Assembly: GCA_016841825.1 (NCBI GenBank)
Contig: JAENYK010000001.1
Location: 310,001-374,000 of the forward strand
Length of the DNA: 64,000 bases
Reading direction: 5' to 3'
Source of the DNA: Halothermothrix sp.
GTDB taxonomy: Bacteria; Bacillota; Halanaerobiia; DY22613
Shown here: in pieces, positions 34,286 through 42,374 of the stretch
Numbering within the stretch: the stretch's first letter is position 1
How the letters are laid out: each line of letters begins with the position of its first letter
The notes under the pieces: generated by a model
What the model was told of the DNA's origin: nothing
Database searches by the model: none
Seen by the model: only the letters and a program-made list of their open reading frames with translations
Translations under genes and position numbers: made by a program

Positions 34286-34377
34286 TTTAAACATTTAGAA
34301 TCAAGAGCAATCAGGAGATGAGGAGGAAACTGGTGGGGATACCAAGTTCACAAATTCCCAATTGCTCTGGTTCTAAA
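34286..34377 (-). promoter_or_regulatory. Leader inverted repeat before the 75-residue protein gene
   Basis: TTAGAATCAAGAGCAAT (about 34287-34303) pairs with ATTGCTCTGGTTCTAA (about 34361-34376), enclosing about 57 bases rich in purines on the plus strand (a TTTCCTCCTCATCTCC-like tract in the transcript). It resembles in layout the leader of the other small-protein gene at 17262-17319. No known riboswitch was recognised. Confidence 0.5.
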
Positions 34378-34558
34378 AAAATATAAACATTCAACATCTT
34401 TTATACATTTATGTAAAATCAGGTAATCAATTAAGTTTTATCCGTTTTGACCGAATTTACTACCTCCAAACAAATTTTAGCATACCTTAAATTGACTGTC
34501 AAGATTTAAAGGTTTATTTTTTTCAAAAGTTTGGATATTTTCACTCTTATCCAAAAAA

Positions 34559-34580
34559 ATAAGCCTCCAAAGAGGCTTAT
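34559..34580 (-). terminator. Terminator of the beta-barrel protein gene
   Basis: ATAAGCCTC and GAGGCTTAT form a 9-bp stem with a CAAA loop. A U run follows on the minus strand (34558-34552). Confidence 0.85.
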
Positions 34581-34583
34581 CTC

Positions 34584-35240
34584 CTAAAAAACTAGTCCCG
34601 CAGATAGTCCACATATAGCACCATTAATTTTGAGTGGTGGCACAATATCAGTTCTGGCATTACCATCTTTCCATTGATCATTACCAACTCCATAATTATA
34701 GCCAACATTGGCCTGAAGACCAAACCATTCATTAACTTTATATCCAACTCCCACTCTTGGACCTCCCATAAACAAGAGATTAGTCACAAAAATCTTGTTA
34801 GGGTCAGCGAAATCTGTCAATACACCATCTCGCAGGGTCAGCTCATATGTACTGCCAGCCAGACTAATTCCTCCATAGACATCCAGATTATCCAGAATAC
34901 CATAACCATAATCTATAGTCAAACCCCAGGCAGTGAACCTTAAGTCACTTAAAGCATCCGCATTGACAGCTTTGGCCCGACCTTCATAATTATATAATCC
35001 CCAGCGAAGCCCATTGCGAGAGCCAATTCGGCTAGACCAGCCGTAATAAATCAATCCATCTGGTAAAGCAGGATAACCTGCATCTTCAGTAAGGGTTTTA
35101 AACTCACCCTGATTTAGCATCATATATCCACCTTCAAAACCACTACTGACAAAATCCGTCCCGGTATAATAATCTTCAGCAGCCAAAACATTAATTGAGA
35201 AAAGTAGGACTACGGATAGAACAAAAACTATTTTTTTCAT
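34584..35240 (-). CDS. Exported outer-membrane beta-barrel-like protein
   Basis: A 218-residue protein with a clear signal peptide (MKKIVFVLSVVLLFSINVLA, cleavage after ALA/AEE region near residue 20). The mature part alternates Gly/aromatic residues in short amphipathic strands (GLTIDYGYGILDNLDVYGGI, VGVGYKVNEWFGLQANVGYN, YGVG) and ends in GLSAGLVF, a terminal strand closing with Phe as in outer-membrane barrels. This supports a diderm envelope, as known in Halanaerobiales. Function and partners are unknown. A GAGAGGTG site precedes the ATG, and a terminator follows directly. Confidence 0.75.
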   Translation of the reverse strand: MKKIVFVLSVVLLFSINVLAAEDYYTGTDFVSSGFEGGYMMLNQGEFKTLTEDAGYPALPDGLIYYGWSSRIGSRNGLRWGLYNYEGRAKAVNADALSDLRFTAWGLTIDYGYGILDNLDVYGGISLAGSTYELTLRDGVLTDFADPNKIFVTNLLFMGGPRVGVGYKVNEWFGLQANVGYNYGVGNDQWKDGNARTDIVPPLKINGAICGLSAGLVF

Positions 35241-35447
35241 TACATTTCACCTCTCAGATTTATTTTGCATTACTACTTCGTCATCTCCCCAATAATCTCC
35301 TCTTCATTTTGCGGATTTTTTACTTTAGATTTTTATAACATTATAAATACACATATCTATCAACATTAATTATTCCAGACAATTTATTCATCTTCACAAA
35401 TGTTTATCCTTACACTACTTCTCGTAGAAAGGACAATCAAATAATAA

Positions 35448-35473
35448 GCCGCTCTTCAATAAACCAGAGCGGC
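35448..35473 (-). terminator. Terminator of the DUF1540 gene
   Basis: GCCGCTCT (35448-35455) and AGAGCGGC (35466-35473) form an 8-bp stem; TTATTATTTG follows on the minus strand. Confidence 0.7.
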
Positions 35474-35486
35474 GATCAAAAAATTA

Positions 35487-35879
35487 TTACTTGGGAAAAT
35501 AAGAAGCACAATTGGTATCCTGGCATTCATTTGCATTTTTCCCACTTATGTCGATTTCCTTAGCGTCACACAGATTACCTTCCTTATAATATTTACAGGA
35601 TTCTACTATACAGGTAACTGAAGGTGTTAGCTGAGTTCCTGAACTAAACAGTTCTGTAACTGCACCAGCCAAATTCAAATTGTCCATAGATCCCAACATA
35701 TTGCTTAAACTACTCCTAATTTCAAAAGTCTTGCATTCAGTCTGCTCGGAGTTTTCAGACATCTTTCCCACTTCTTCATACAAAATGTCGATATTGGTAG
35801 CACTACACAGGTCACCTGGAATATAATGGGTACAAGTATTGACAACACATTTTACCACTGGACTATGGTCATGAGGCAT
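35487..35879 (-). CDS. Protein with two DUF1540 domains
   Basis: A 130-residue protein with one Cys-rich DUF1540 domain at each end. The first has VVKCVVNTCTHYIPGDLCSA and a later EQTECKTF; the second has VTCIVESCKYYKEGNLCDAK and ECQDTNCASYF. A helical linker (SNMLGSMDNLNLAGAVTELF) separates them. Each domain has four conserved Cys, suggesting a bound metal. ATG 35877-35879 is preferred over the upstream GTG because GGAG stands 8 bases before it. DUF1540 proteins are common in spore-forming and clostridial groups; function unknown. Confidence 0.85.
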   Translation of the reverse strand: MPHDHSPVVKCVVNTCTHYIPGDLCSATNIDILYEEVGKMSENSEQTECKTFEIRSSLSNMLGSMDNLNLAGAVTELFSSGTQLTPSVTCIVESCKYYKEGNLCDAKEIDISGKNANECQDTNCASYFPK

Positions 35880-35932
35880 CAGTTTCACTCCTTTTTAATT
35901 CTGTTTTAACTTTATCTTACCCATTCTCTAAA

Positions 35933-35959
35933 AAAAAACAACGGCTTTACCGTTGTTTT
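35933..35959 (-). terminator. Terminator of the first TPR gene
   Basis: AAAACAACGG and CCGTTGTTTT form a stem with a short CTTTA loop, with poly-U on the minus strand. It directly follows the TPR stop codon. Confidence 0.85.
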
Positions 35960-36934
35960 TTATTCACCCAAGGGATCTATGTAATTTAAATAATGATGAT
36001 ACTCTTTCAAAAAATATTCAGCACGTTGAGGATTCTTATCCTGAAATAAAGCAGATAACTTCTTATAGATAACAACTACTTCAGGATAGTGCTTATGCTC
36101 AAGGAAACTGTATAATGCAGTATGCAGATAATTATAAGCATTATTAACTTTACCCAAATGAATCTGCATTAAACCCCGATAATAAAGGTTATAGGTCAAA
36201 GTAAGAAATTTACTATTCTCCAAAGCATATCTGGCAGCTCTCTCAAAATATTCCTCACTCTTATCTAAATCACCCATTAACGCATAAACCCTTCCCAATT
36301 CATTAAAGGTTTGCGCCTGATTATGGTCACCATCAGCATATTCTAAACTCTGCTCAAATGCTGTTAATGCCATCTGCAGTTCATCTTTCTCCAGATAGGT
36401 TAACCCCATATTAGAGGTGGCTTTATACATTGCTTTTCCCCCTACAGATGAGGCAATAGAAAAAGCAGCTTTAAAGTTATCCAATGCTAATTCGATGGAC
36501 TGATTCTCAGAAAAACGATGCAAGAAATAATACAACAATCCTAAATCAGTATGTGCCCGAAACCTTACTCGCTCAGAATCACTATACAAAATATCTTTCA
36601 AAATATTTTCTGCACTTCGGAATTGACCTTTACGATTTAAGGCAAAAGCTTTAGCTGTCAGACATAATTCTCTCTGTTCTGATTCTAACTGATAGTTATC
36701 CAATAAATCATTACTAAAATCCAAAACCTGGTCATATTCACATTTCAAAGCATAACAGAACATTATACCTTTCTTCGCTTCTGCTTCATTCTCCCGATCA
36801 TTCAAAATCTCAGCAGCATTCAATGCTCTAAAAAAATATGCTAAAGCATTGACATAGTTGCCCTGAATATATAACTCTTGTGCTTTTGTAAAATTCGTAC
36901 TCCGATTATTATTTATAAAATCCAATAATTCCAT
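35960..36934 (-). CDS. Cytosolic TPR-repeat protein, candidate receptor of the repeat peptide
   Basis: A 324-residue protein built from tetratricopeptide-like helix pairs over its whole length (for example AQELYIQGNYVNALAYFFRA, MGLTYLEKDELQMALTAFEQ, ELGRVYALMGDLDKSEEYFE). It ends in YFLKEYHHYLNYIDPLGE. It has no signal peptide, membrane helix or DNA-binding HTH. It lies 168 bases downstream of the secreted repeat-peptide gene on the same strand, but has its own strong promoter. TPR proteins with adjacent secreted peptides are the mark of RRNPP systems (Rap, NprR, PlcR, AimR); without an HTH it would be Rap-like. The link is inferred from position. A paralogue lies at 39479-40510. Confidence 0.85.
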   Translation of the reverse strand: MELLDFINNNRSTNFTKAQELYIQGNYVNALAYFFRALNAAEILNDRENEAEAKKGIMFCYALKCEYDQVLDFSNDLLDNYQLESEQRELCLTAKAFALNRKGQFRSAENILKDILYSDSERVRFRAHTDLGLLYYFLHRFSENQSIELALDNFKAAFSIASSVGGKAMYKATSNMGLTYLEKDELQMALTAFEQSLEYADGDHNQAQTFNELGRVYALMGDLDKSEEYFERAARYALENSKFLTLTYNLYYRGLMQIHLGKVNNAYNYLHTALYSFLEHKHYPEVVVIYKKLSALFQDKNPQRAEYFLKEYHHYLNYIDPLGE

Positions 36935-36978
36935 GAAATAACCCCCTTAAGACCAAGCGGTTTGGGATTCTTAGTATA

Positions 36979-37007
36979 ATTATACATTGTCTTTAAGGAA
37001 AAATCAA
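36979..37007 (-). promoter_or_regulatory. Promoter of the first TPR gene with a palindromic motif downstream
   Basis: TTGATT (37002-37007) and TATAAT (36979-36984) are 17 bases apart on the minus strand. Between the -10 box and the ribosome site the sequence CCAAGCGGTTTGG (about 36953-36965) is an imperfect palindrome and could be an operator. Confidence 0.75.
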
Positions 37008-37046
37008 GTAAATTGTTTGATTTTTTACATCATTAATTAGTTAATT

Positions 37047-37071
37047 CAAAAAAATACTGGCTTTCGCCAGC
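37047..37071 (-). terminator. Terminator of the repeat-peptide gene
   Basis: ACTGGC and GCCAGC form a stem closed by a GAAA tetraloop on the minus strand, followed by a U run (37054-37048). It separates the peptide gene from the TPR promoter. Confidence 0.8.
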
Positions 37072-37101
37072 ATTTTATGTAAATATGCCAAAATTTATCC
37101 T

Positions 37102-37449
37102 CTACGCAATGGTAAATGGATCATCGCCACCATTCTGTGGGTCACCTTCAGTTCTAAATGGTTCATCTCCTCCATTTTGTGGGTCTCCAGCTATTACAAA
37201 TGGGTCATCGCCACCATTCTGTGGATCACCTTCAGTTCTAAATGGCTCATCTCCTCCATTTTGTGGATCACAGATAATCACAAATGGTTTATCTCCAACG
37301 TTTTGTGAATCTCCCTGAGTCCTAAATGGTTCATCTCCTCCATTTTGTGGATCACTAACCATTACACCGTTTCGCAAATCTGATGCAATTACACTTATGA
37401 TCGCAAATAACATAGCAACAACCAAGAGAATTCCAAGCATCCTTTTCAT
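37102..37449 (-). CDS. Secreted precursor with six 14-residue repeats, candidate signalling-peptide precursor
   Basis: A 115-residue protein: Lys/Arg start, hydrophobic signal peptide (MLGILLVVAMLFAIISVIA, cleavage likely near VIA-SD), a short linker, then six tandem units of 14 residues to the C-terminus. Units alternate between DPQNGGDEPFRTEG and DPQNGGDDPFVIAG forms, so the real period is 28 residues, repeated three times; units 1 and 2 are diverged (DSQNVGDKPFVIIC). ATG 37447-37449 follows GAGGGGGT; a TTG one codon earlier is not needed. The strong promoter at 37496-37524 and own terminator show a dedicated transcript. Multi-copy secreted peptides next to a TPR protein suggest a pheromone precursor; a surface or metal-binding repeat protein is the alternative. 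Confidence 0.8.
   Translation of the reverse strand: MKRMLGILLVVAMLFAIISVIASDLRNGVMVSDPQNGGDEPFRTQGDSQNVGDKPFVIICDPQNGGDEPFRTEGDPQNGGDDPFVIAGDPQNGGDEPFRTEGDPQNGGDDPFTIA
37109..37357. repeat. Tandem repeat of 42 bases (84-base higher order) inside the peptide gene
   Basis: Six units of 42 bases encode the 14-residue repeats. Alternate units are most alike, giving three copies of an 84-base block. The repeat keeps the opposite strand open by chance, producing an antisense frame that is not taken as a gene. Confidence 0.85.
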
Positions 37450-38002
37450 CAAATCTACCCCCTCATATTTTTATTGCACCTTTCTCTATAAATATATTAT
37501 AACTTACTTTTCCTGTATTTTCAATACATTATATGCACAGCAGGGAAAATATATTCAATTGAAGATTATTTTGATTACTTATAAACCCTAATTTTTATGG
37601 TTAAACAAATTTTTATCATTCCATAAATGTGTTTTATTTACAACACTAAATCTATCCAAAAATAGTTATTTATCTGACAGATAACAGGAAAATTCGTCAA
37701 AATTACACACTATGTATTTTCCAGTTATTTGACTTTAAAATTTAAATACGCTAAATTTTGTAATTTTCATATTTAAACACCAGTACTTACCATGTCAATA
37801 TTTTGCAAACAAATTGTTTGACACTCTAAAGAATTATCGTTAATATTTCCCATAGAAAAATCTGGTCATAAATAGCAGATTTTTTACACCTAAATCAACT
37901 CTCTTTTTCCATTGGAATATTTGAAAACATAACATCAACAGAAAAGGTGTTTACTACTCAATGCCGAATGTATTATAGTATTGAAATGGAGGTGTTTTGT
38001 AC
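37450..38002. other. Divergent regulatory region between the repeat-peptide and MATE genes
   Basis: About 550 AT-rich bases. The leftward promoter is at 37496-37524. The rightward gene has GGAGGTG before its ATG, but no clear -35/-10 pair was chosen. No gene seen. Confidence 0.4.
37496..37524 (-). promoter_or_regulatory. Strong promoter of the repeat-peptide gene
   Basis: TTGAAA (37519-37524) and TATAAT (37496-37501) are spaced by 17 bases on the minus strand, close to the consensus. Transcription begins near 37490. Confidence 0.82.
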
Positions 38003-39349
38003 ATGTCATCATCTACATCAATTGACTACACCAATTATGACATCAAAAAAGGCTTAGTCAAACTATCCGTACCGGCAATGGGAGCTTCTATTTTGACAGC
38101 TTTATATGACCTTGCTGATATGTTCTGGGTCAGTAAATTAGGCACTGAAGCAATTGCAGGGGTAACTGTAGCCATGAGTCTTTACTGGTTTGGAGCAATC
38201 TTTAACGATCTCTTTGGTACTCCTTCTGTAATCTTATTTGCCAGACGGTATGGAGAAAAAGATCAGGAAGGAATGCAAAAAATCTTCTCCCAGACTATCC
38301 TGCTTAAATTAACCTTTGCCATTACTTTTGTCTTGCTTGCCTTTACTTTTCGCAAAACTTTGCTCTCCTTACTGGGAAGTGATGGGCAAGCTTTAGAGGC
38401 AGCAGTTGATTTTTTCAGCGCACGTGTCTGGTTTATGCCGATCGCTTTTGCCAGTTTTACCATTAACTCTGCTTTCCGTTCCAGTGGAGATGTCAGTCGT
38501 TTTGCCCGTTTACAGCTGATTGCGACAATCTTTAATATTATATTCGACCCAATCTTAATCTTCGTCTGTAAATTAGGTGTAGCCGGAGCAGCAATTGCCA
38601 CAGGAATCGCCGATACCATCGTCCTGACAGTCGGTTTATATTGGCTAACAACCGGGAAAAGTCGGGTTCAATTAACTATCTTTCATTCCATCAAACCTGA
38701 TTGGAAGATCATTAAAACCATGTTCCGTTTAGGTGCTCCTACAATTATAGATAGCGGTTCAAACCACTTTATCGGTTTGCTAGTAATTAGAATTTTGAAC
38801 TTCTATGGAGTAATTGTTGTGGCTGCCTGGGGATTGCTTGGCAGAATAAGAACAGTTCTTTTCATGGTCTCTTTCGCATTAGAGATGGCTGTCTCTACCC
38901 TTGTAGGACAAAATCTTGGAGCAGGATATAAAGATCGTGCCAAAGAAGCTGCCTTCGCCGGGATTAGAATAGATATGTTATTAATCGGTGCTTATGGAAT
39001 TGTCATGGCAATCTTTGCCCCCTGGGTTATTGCTGTCTTCCAAAATGACCCGGAGATTATCTCTATGGGAACTACGTTTATCAGAATCATGGCTATTGGA
39101 GATATCTTCTTCGCCGGTTATATGGCCTGTCTAGGAGCAATCTCGGGAGCAGGTGAAACACGAATAAACATGGCTATCAGTCTGGCCAGCAATTGGTTAA
39201 TCCTAATGCCTGGTCTGTTGATTCTGACTTACCTCCTAAAAGCCCCTGCTACCTGGTTACCCTGGGCTTATGCATTGAACAACCTCACTCTCTTTACCCT
39301 GAGCTTCCTCGTAATTCGAGGAGAACGCTGGTTAATGCGAGATTTATAA
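38003..39349 (+). CDS. MATE family efflux transporter
   Basis: A 448-residue exporter with twelve hydrophobic segments. Family marks are LSVPAMGASILTALYDLADMFW near the start (core GASILTALYDLADM), FNDLFGTPSVILFARRYGEK, VSTLVGQNLGAG and GAISGAGETRINM. MATE proteins export drugs or metabolites in exchange for Na+ or H+. The frame opens with TTG at 37997, but ATG 38003 has correct spacing from GGAGGTG. It lies between the two TPR genes and diverges from the repeat-peptide gene; export of a small signal is possible but unproven, as peptides are usually Sec-exported. Confidence 0.93.
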   Translation: MSSSTSIDYTNYDIKKGLVKLSVPAMGASILTALYDLADMFWVSKLGTEAIAGVTVAMSLYWFGAIFNDLFGTPSVILFARRYGEKDQEGMQKIFSQTILLKLTFAITFVLLAFTFRKTLLSLLGSDGQALEAAVDFFSARVWFMPIAFASFTINSAFRSSGDVSRFARLQLIATIFNIIFDPILIFVCKLGVAGAAIATGIADTIVLTVGLYWLTTGKSRVQLTIFHSIKPDWKIIKTMFRLGAPTIIDSGSNHFIGLLVIRILNFYGVIVVAAWGLLGRIRTVLFMVSFALEMAVSTLVGQNLGAGYKDRAKEAAFAGIRIDMLLIGAYGIVMAIFAPWVIAVFQNDPEIISMGTTFIRIMAIGDIFFAGYMACLGAISGAGETRINMAISLASNWLILMPGLLILTYLLKAPATWLPWAYALNNLTLFTLSFLVIRGERWLMRDL

Positions 39350-39380
39350 AACTCAATGAAAGATAGGTTTCCCATGATCA

Positions 39381-39404
39381 AAAATCACCCCAAAGGGTGA
39401 TTTT
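39381..39404. terminator. Bidirectional terminator between MATE and the second TPR gene
   Basis: AAAATCACCC and GGGTGATTTT form a perfect 10-bp stem with a CAAA loop, flanked by A/T runs on both sides. Confidence 0.88.
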
Positions 39405-39478
39405 GCTTATTAATATAATTTTGATCAACTACTTTATAAAAAATCGAACCATCATCTGGTAACTCTGATTAAAAAGAA

Positions 39479-40510
39479 CTACATCCACATTGAATCATCC
39501 TCTTCACTGATGTAATCAATATGTTCCACACCCATAGGACTGACATAATTCAAATAAAACTTATATTGTTCATAATATAAGTCACCTTTTTCGGGATTAA
39601 TTCGACGATAAAGTTCATAGAGTTCAAGGAAAGATTTCACAATTCCATAATAGTATTCTTTTTCGCGATAACCTGATAAAGCTAGTTCAAGATAATTGGC
39701 CGCTTCGTCAATTCGACCTCTCTTGCGATTTAGTTTACCTTTGGCGAATAGACACCCGGCCAATCCCAACACGTCCTGCGATTTTTCAAAATGATGTTGA
39801 GCTTTATCAATATATGCTTTTGCCAGATCATATTGAGATAATTTGATAAAGATAACAGCCATATCCACCAGAGTATTATGACGTTCATGTTGAGCTGGAG
39901 CATATTCCAGAGAATCTTGAAAAGCTGCCATACCCTTGACATCTTCACCCAATTCTGTATAGATGTGACCTAAATTATGATAAGCATAGTATAAAGCTAA
40001 TGAATTGCCATCAACCTCTGCTATTTCAATAGTTTTCTGACAATATTTAATAGCATCCTGAAAATAAAGTGAGTCTGTGAATTTACCTAGACAAAAATAC
40101 GCAAAAATCTCACTAAGCAAGGCATCTATATGTAATACTTCACCACTATCATGAAGCTCATTATATATTGCGATAGCCTTCTCATATTCCCCGCGATGAA
40201 TCAACGCTTTGGCACGATTTAACTGGACTTTAATATAATACTCATTGTCATCCATCTCTAGCAATTCACGATAGCATTCTTCAGCTAAATTAAAGTCCTG
40301 AGCAGAATTTCGTAACTGGTAAGTATGTCCCAGATGATATAAAATCTCAGCTTTTTTAGCCATATCTGATAAAATCTCACAGGTTCCTAGAGCCTTTTGA
40401 AAATATTCAATGGCTTTTTGTGGATTATTCTCCTCATAATATGCCTGACCTTTTTGAAAATTTTCTTCCATATGATGATATAATAGTTCATGATTTAATT
40501 CTACAGCCAT
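39479..40510 (-). CDS. TPR-repeat protein, paralogue of the 35960-36934 protein
   Basis: A 343-residue cytosolic protein of repeated TPR pairs (GQAYYEENNPQKAIEYFQKA, NLGHIYTELGEDVKGMAAFQ, AKGKLNRKRGRIDEAANYLE). The C-terminal segment NPEKGDLYYEQYKFYLNYVS-PMG matches in position and pattern the end of the other TPR protein (NPQRAEYFLKEYHHYLNYID-PLG), showing common descent. There is no HTH or membrane helix. It has its own promoter at 40549-40577. No secreted peptide gene was found beside it, so if these are receptors, the second one is an orphan or shares the peptide. Confidence 0.85.
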   Translation of the reverse strand: MAVELNHELLYHHMEENFQKGQAYYEENNPQKAIEYFQKALGTCEILSDMAKKAEILYHLGHTYQLRNSAQDFNLAEECYRELLEMDDNEYYIKVQLNRAKALIHRGEYEKAIAIYNELHDSGEVLHIDALLSEIFAYFCLGKFTDSLYFQDAIKYCQKTIEIAEVDGNSLALYYAYHNLGHIYTELGEDVKGMAAFQDSLEYAPAQHERHNTLVDMAVIFIKLSQYDLAKAYIDKAQHHFEKSQDVLGLAGCLFAKGKLNRKRGRIDEAANYLELALSGYREKEYYYGIVKSFLELYELYRRINPEKGDLYYEQYKFYLNYVSPMGVEHIDYISEEDDSMWM

Positions 40511-40548
40511 TTTAATCCCTCCGGTTATTTAACCTTTGATTTACTCTA

Positions 40549-40577
40549 ATTATACCGTAAACTTTAGAAAATATCAA
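40549..40577 (-). promoter_or_regulatory. Promoter of the second TPR gene
   Basis: TTGATA (40572-40577) and TATAAT (40549-40554) are 17 bases apart on the minus strand, very similar to the promoter of the first TPR gene. Confidence 0.8.
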
Positions 40578-40761
40578 GAATTGACAATAAAGAATACCAG
40601 TAAAATACACAAAAATTTTATTATTATTAATGAACAAATCTAAAAAAGTCATCTCTCTTTTATCTGTCTGGCTAATTTATTGACTCTGAAAATTCCTGTA
40701 CTCTGGTTAACCTATCTCCTGAAATACCTAAAAGTCATTTTGGATTCCTTCCCATAATAAA

Positions 40762-40812
40762 ACTCCCCTTATAATAGACTATATTACTTTAACTGTCTAT
40801 TATAAGGGGAGT
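40762..40812 (-). terminator. Long perfect hairpin ending the ferredoxin gene
   Basis: An 18-bp perfect stem (ACTCCCCTTATAATAGAC with its complement) with a 15-base loop, followed on the minus strand by TTTTATT. It is unusually long for a terminator. Confidence 0.8.
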
Positions 40813-40834
40813 ATAGCAAAATTCTAATCTTAAA

Positions 40835-41221
40835 TTACCCATGGATCATTTGAGGTAAACACTTAGCACATACCCAGACACTGTCTCCTTTATACCTAAT
40901 TGGAAAAAGAGGAGCCTGCTGATCAGTTCGAGTACAGTTAAAACAGCTAATCTCAATCTCCTGAGTCTCAGTATGAGGTGTCTTTTCCAAATGCTCTTCA
41001 ACAGCCTGATGGCTAAATGCTTCTGCTTCACGCTCTTCAATTGTCAGTGCACCTGTCGGACACACTCCTAAACAGAAACCTGCACCATCACATAACTCGT
41101 CTCTAATCACCTTTGCTTTACCATCAATGATCTGAATCGCACCTTCCGCACAGGGAGAAACACATCTCCCACAGCCATTACACTTTTCTTCATCAATTTT
41201 AACAATTTTACGTAATACCAT
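40835..41221 (-). CDS. Ferredoxin with two 4Fe-4S motifs and a C-terminal zinc-ribbon-like tail
   Basis: A 128-residue protein. [11 protein letters not shown] (about residues 14-24) supplies one [4Fe-4S] set and [12 protein letters not shown] (about 44-55) the second; here the usual CxxC is CxxxxC-like (CDGAGFC), so the second cluster site is atypical. A tail with CFNC and CAKC (about 93-122) could bind zinc. It should carry electrons for anaerobic enzymes. Single gene with GGAGTG site. Confidence 0.88.
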   Translation of the reverse strand: MVLRKIVKIDEEKCNGCGRCVSPCAEGAIQIIDGKAKVIRDELCDGAGFCLGVCPTGALTIEEREAEAFSHQAVEEHLEKTPHTETQEIEISCFNCTRTDQQAPLFPIRYKGDSVWVCAKCLPQMIHG

Positions 41222-41390
41222 TTATTATCATCACTCCTTTTATCTCATCTATTGGCTTTATTATATCCACCATTTTTGTCTGCAACAATGATATATGTCA
41301 CAGTTCCGGGTTTTTATTCGAAACCTTTCTTTTGACTCAAATTTCTGATAGAATAGAACAAGAATACGCTTGTAGAAAGGTTGAACAATA

Positions 41391-41939
41391 ATGCTAACAA
41401 AATCTGATTTTGAATACATCTATCAACTATTAGATGATGTCACCCCACTATTTGGGGATTGTGGTGAACTCTGCTCCAGGCGATGCTGTAGTGACTGGGA
41501 TGACCAGGATGATGTCGGGATGTATCTTCTACCCGGTGAAGAAGTAATGTTTTCCACTAATGAAGACTGGCTTGTCATAGAAAAACACTCAACCATTGAT
41601 TATGAATTCCCACCTTCCTGGGAAGGAGAATATTACTTTGTAAAATGTATTAAACCTTGCCCACGAGATAAACGTCCCTTTGAATGTAGAACATTTCCAC
41701 TGATTCCTTATTACAATGCAGCGGATGACACTTTTGACTTAATTATGAATCCTGACGGGATTATTATCTGCCCTCTGGTTCAACATAGCGACTTAAATGA
41801 TTTGAATCCAGAATTTATTAAAAATTTACAGGAAGCCTGGTCTATCCTGCTTGAAGACCCTTTAATCGCAGACGACATCAAATTAAAATCTGCACAGTGG
41901 GATCAAGACCCCCCGTGGCAGAAATTTTTTACTGAGTAA
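41391..41939 (+). CDS. Cys-cluster protein related to the YkgJ type
   Basis: A 182-residue soluble protein with Cys clusters: GDCGELCSRRCCSDW near residues 22-36, FVKCIKPCPRD near 84-94, ECRTFPLIPYYN near 98-110 and GIIICPL near 126. CRxFPL is a family mark of YkgJ-like putative zinc or iron chelating proteins. It has its own AGAAAGG site. Function unknown; a bound Fe-S cluster is likely but not shown. Confidence 0.75.
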   Translation: MLTKSDFEYIYQLLDDVTPLFGDCGELCSRRCCSDWDDQDDVGMYLLPGEEVMFSTNEDWLVIEKHSTIDYEFPPSWEGEYYFVKCIKPCPRDKRPFECRTFPLIPYYNAADDTFDLIMNPDGIIICPLVQHSDLNDLNPEFIKNLQEAWSILLEDPLIADDIKLKSAQWDQDPPWQKFFTE

Positions 41940-42112
41940 ATTTCTTCTAGCTGACTATCTCAGTTTCTCACTCATACCCCTTGACAAAAAAACATTTCCG
42001 CAATAAAATAATCTTTGAAGGTCATTACCAACATTGAATGTAAGCGAAAGTCAAATACTTACATCTTAACAATTACTCTTAGCGATAAAAATCCCAAGGG
42101 AGGTGCTTTTAG

Positions 42113-42346
42113 ATGCCAACTTACGAATATTGTTGCGAAAATTGTGGGCAGTTTGAGAAATTTCAAAAAATCACTGCGTCTCCCCTGACCAAATGTCCAA
42201 CTTGCGGTGGGGAAGTAAGGAAAGTATTCACTGCTCCAGGTATCATTTTTAAAGGTTCAGGATTTTATGTAAACGATAGTCGGAACAATGATACCAAAAA
42301 GGAATCCAATAATTCCGCTTCTCAGTCCAGTGAAAAAGTGTCCTAA
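42113..42346 (+). CDS. FmdB-family zinc ribbon protein
   Basis: A 77-residue protein starting MPTYEYCCENCGQFEKFQKI, with a second pair CPTCGG near residue 35, giving the four-Cys zinc ribbon of the FmdB/CxxC_CxxC_SSSS family, followed by the usual Ser/Asn-rich tail. The family is a putative regulator first linked to formamidase expression. A strong GGGAGGTG site precedes it and a terminator follows. Confidence 0.93.
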   Translation: MPTYEYCCENCGQFEKFQKITASPLTKCPTCGGEVRKVFTAPGIIFKGSGFYVNDSRNNDTKKESNNSASQSSEKVS

Positions 42347-42374
42347 AATGTTTTGATTTTAAATTAATCGAATA

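Larger units (their letters stand above)
40511..40834. other. Intergenic stretch with the TPR promoter and ferredoxin terminator
   Basis: Contains the promoter at 40549-40577 and the hairpin at 40762-40812. A 46-codon minus-strand frame here lacks a proper binding site and is not called. Confidence 0.4.

Noticed and set aside
37085-37318. Plus-strand 77-codon frame with GSSPPFCGSP repeats
   Set aside because: It is the antisense image of the repeat-peptide gene; the repeat keeps both strands open. It has no binding site, and the minus strand has signal peptide, promoter and terminator.
40540-40680. 46-codon minus-strand frame upstream of the second TPR gene, considered as a partner peptide
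   Set aside because: It has no correctly spaced binding site, overlaps the TPR promoter and its sequence shows neither a clear signal peptide nor repeats.
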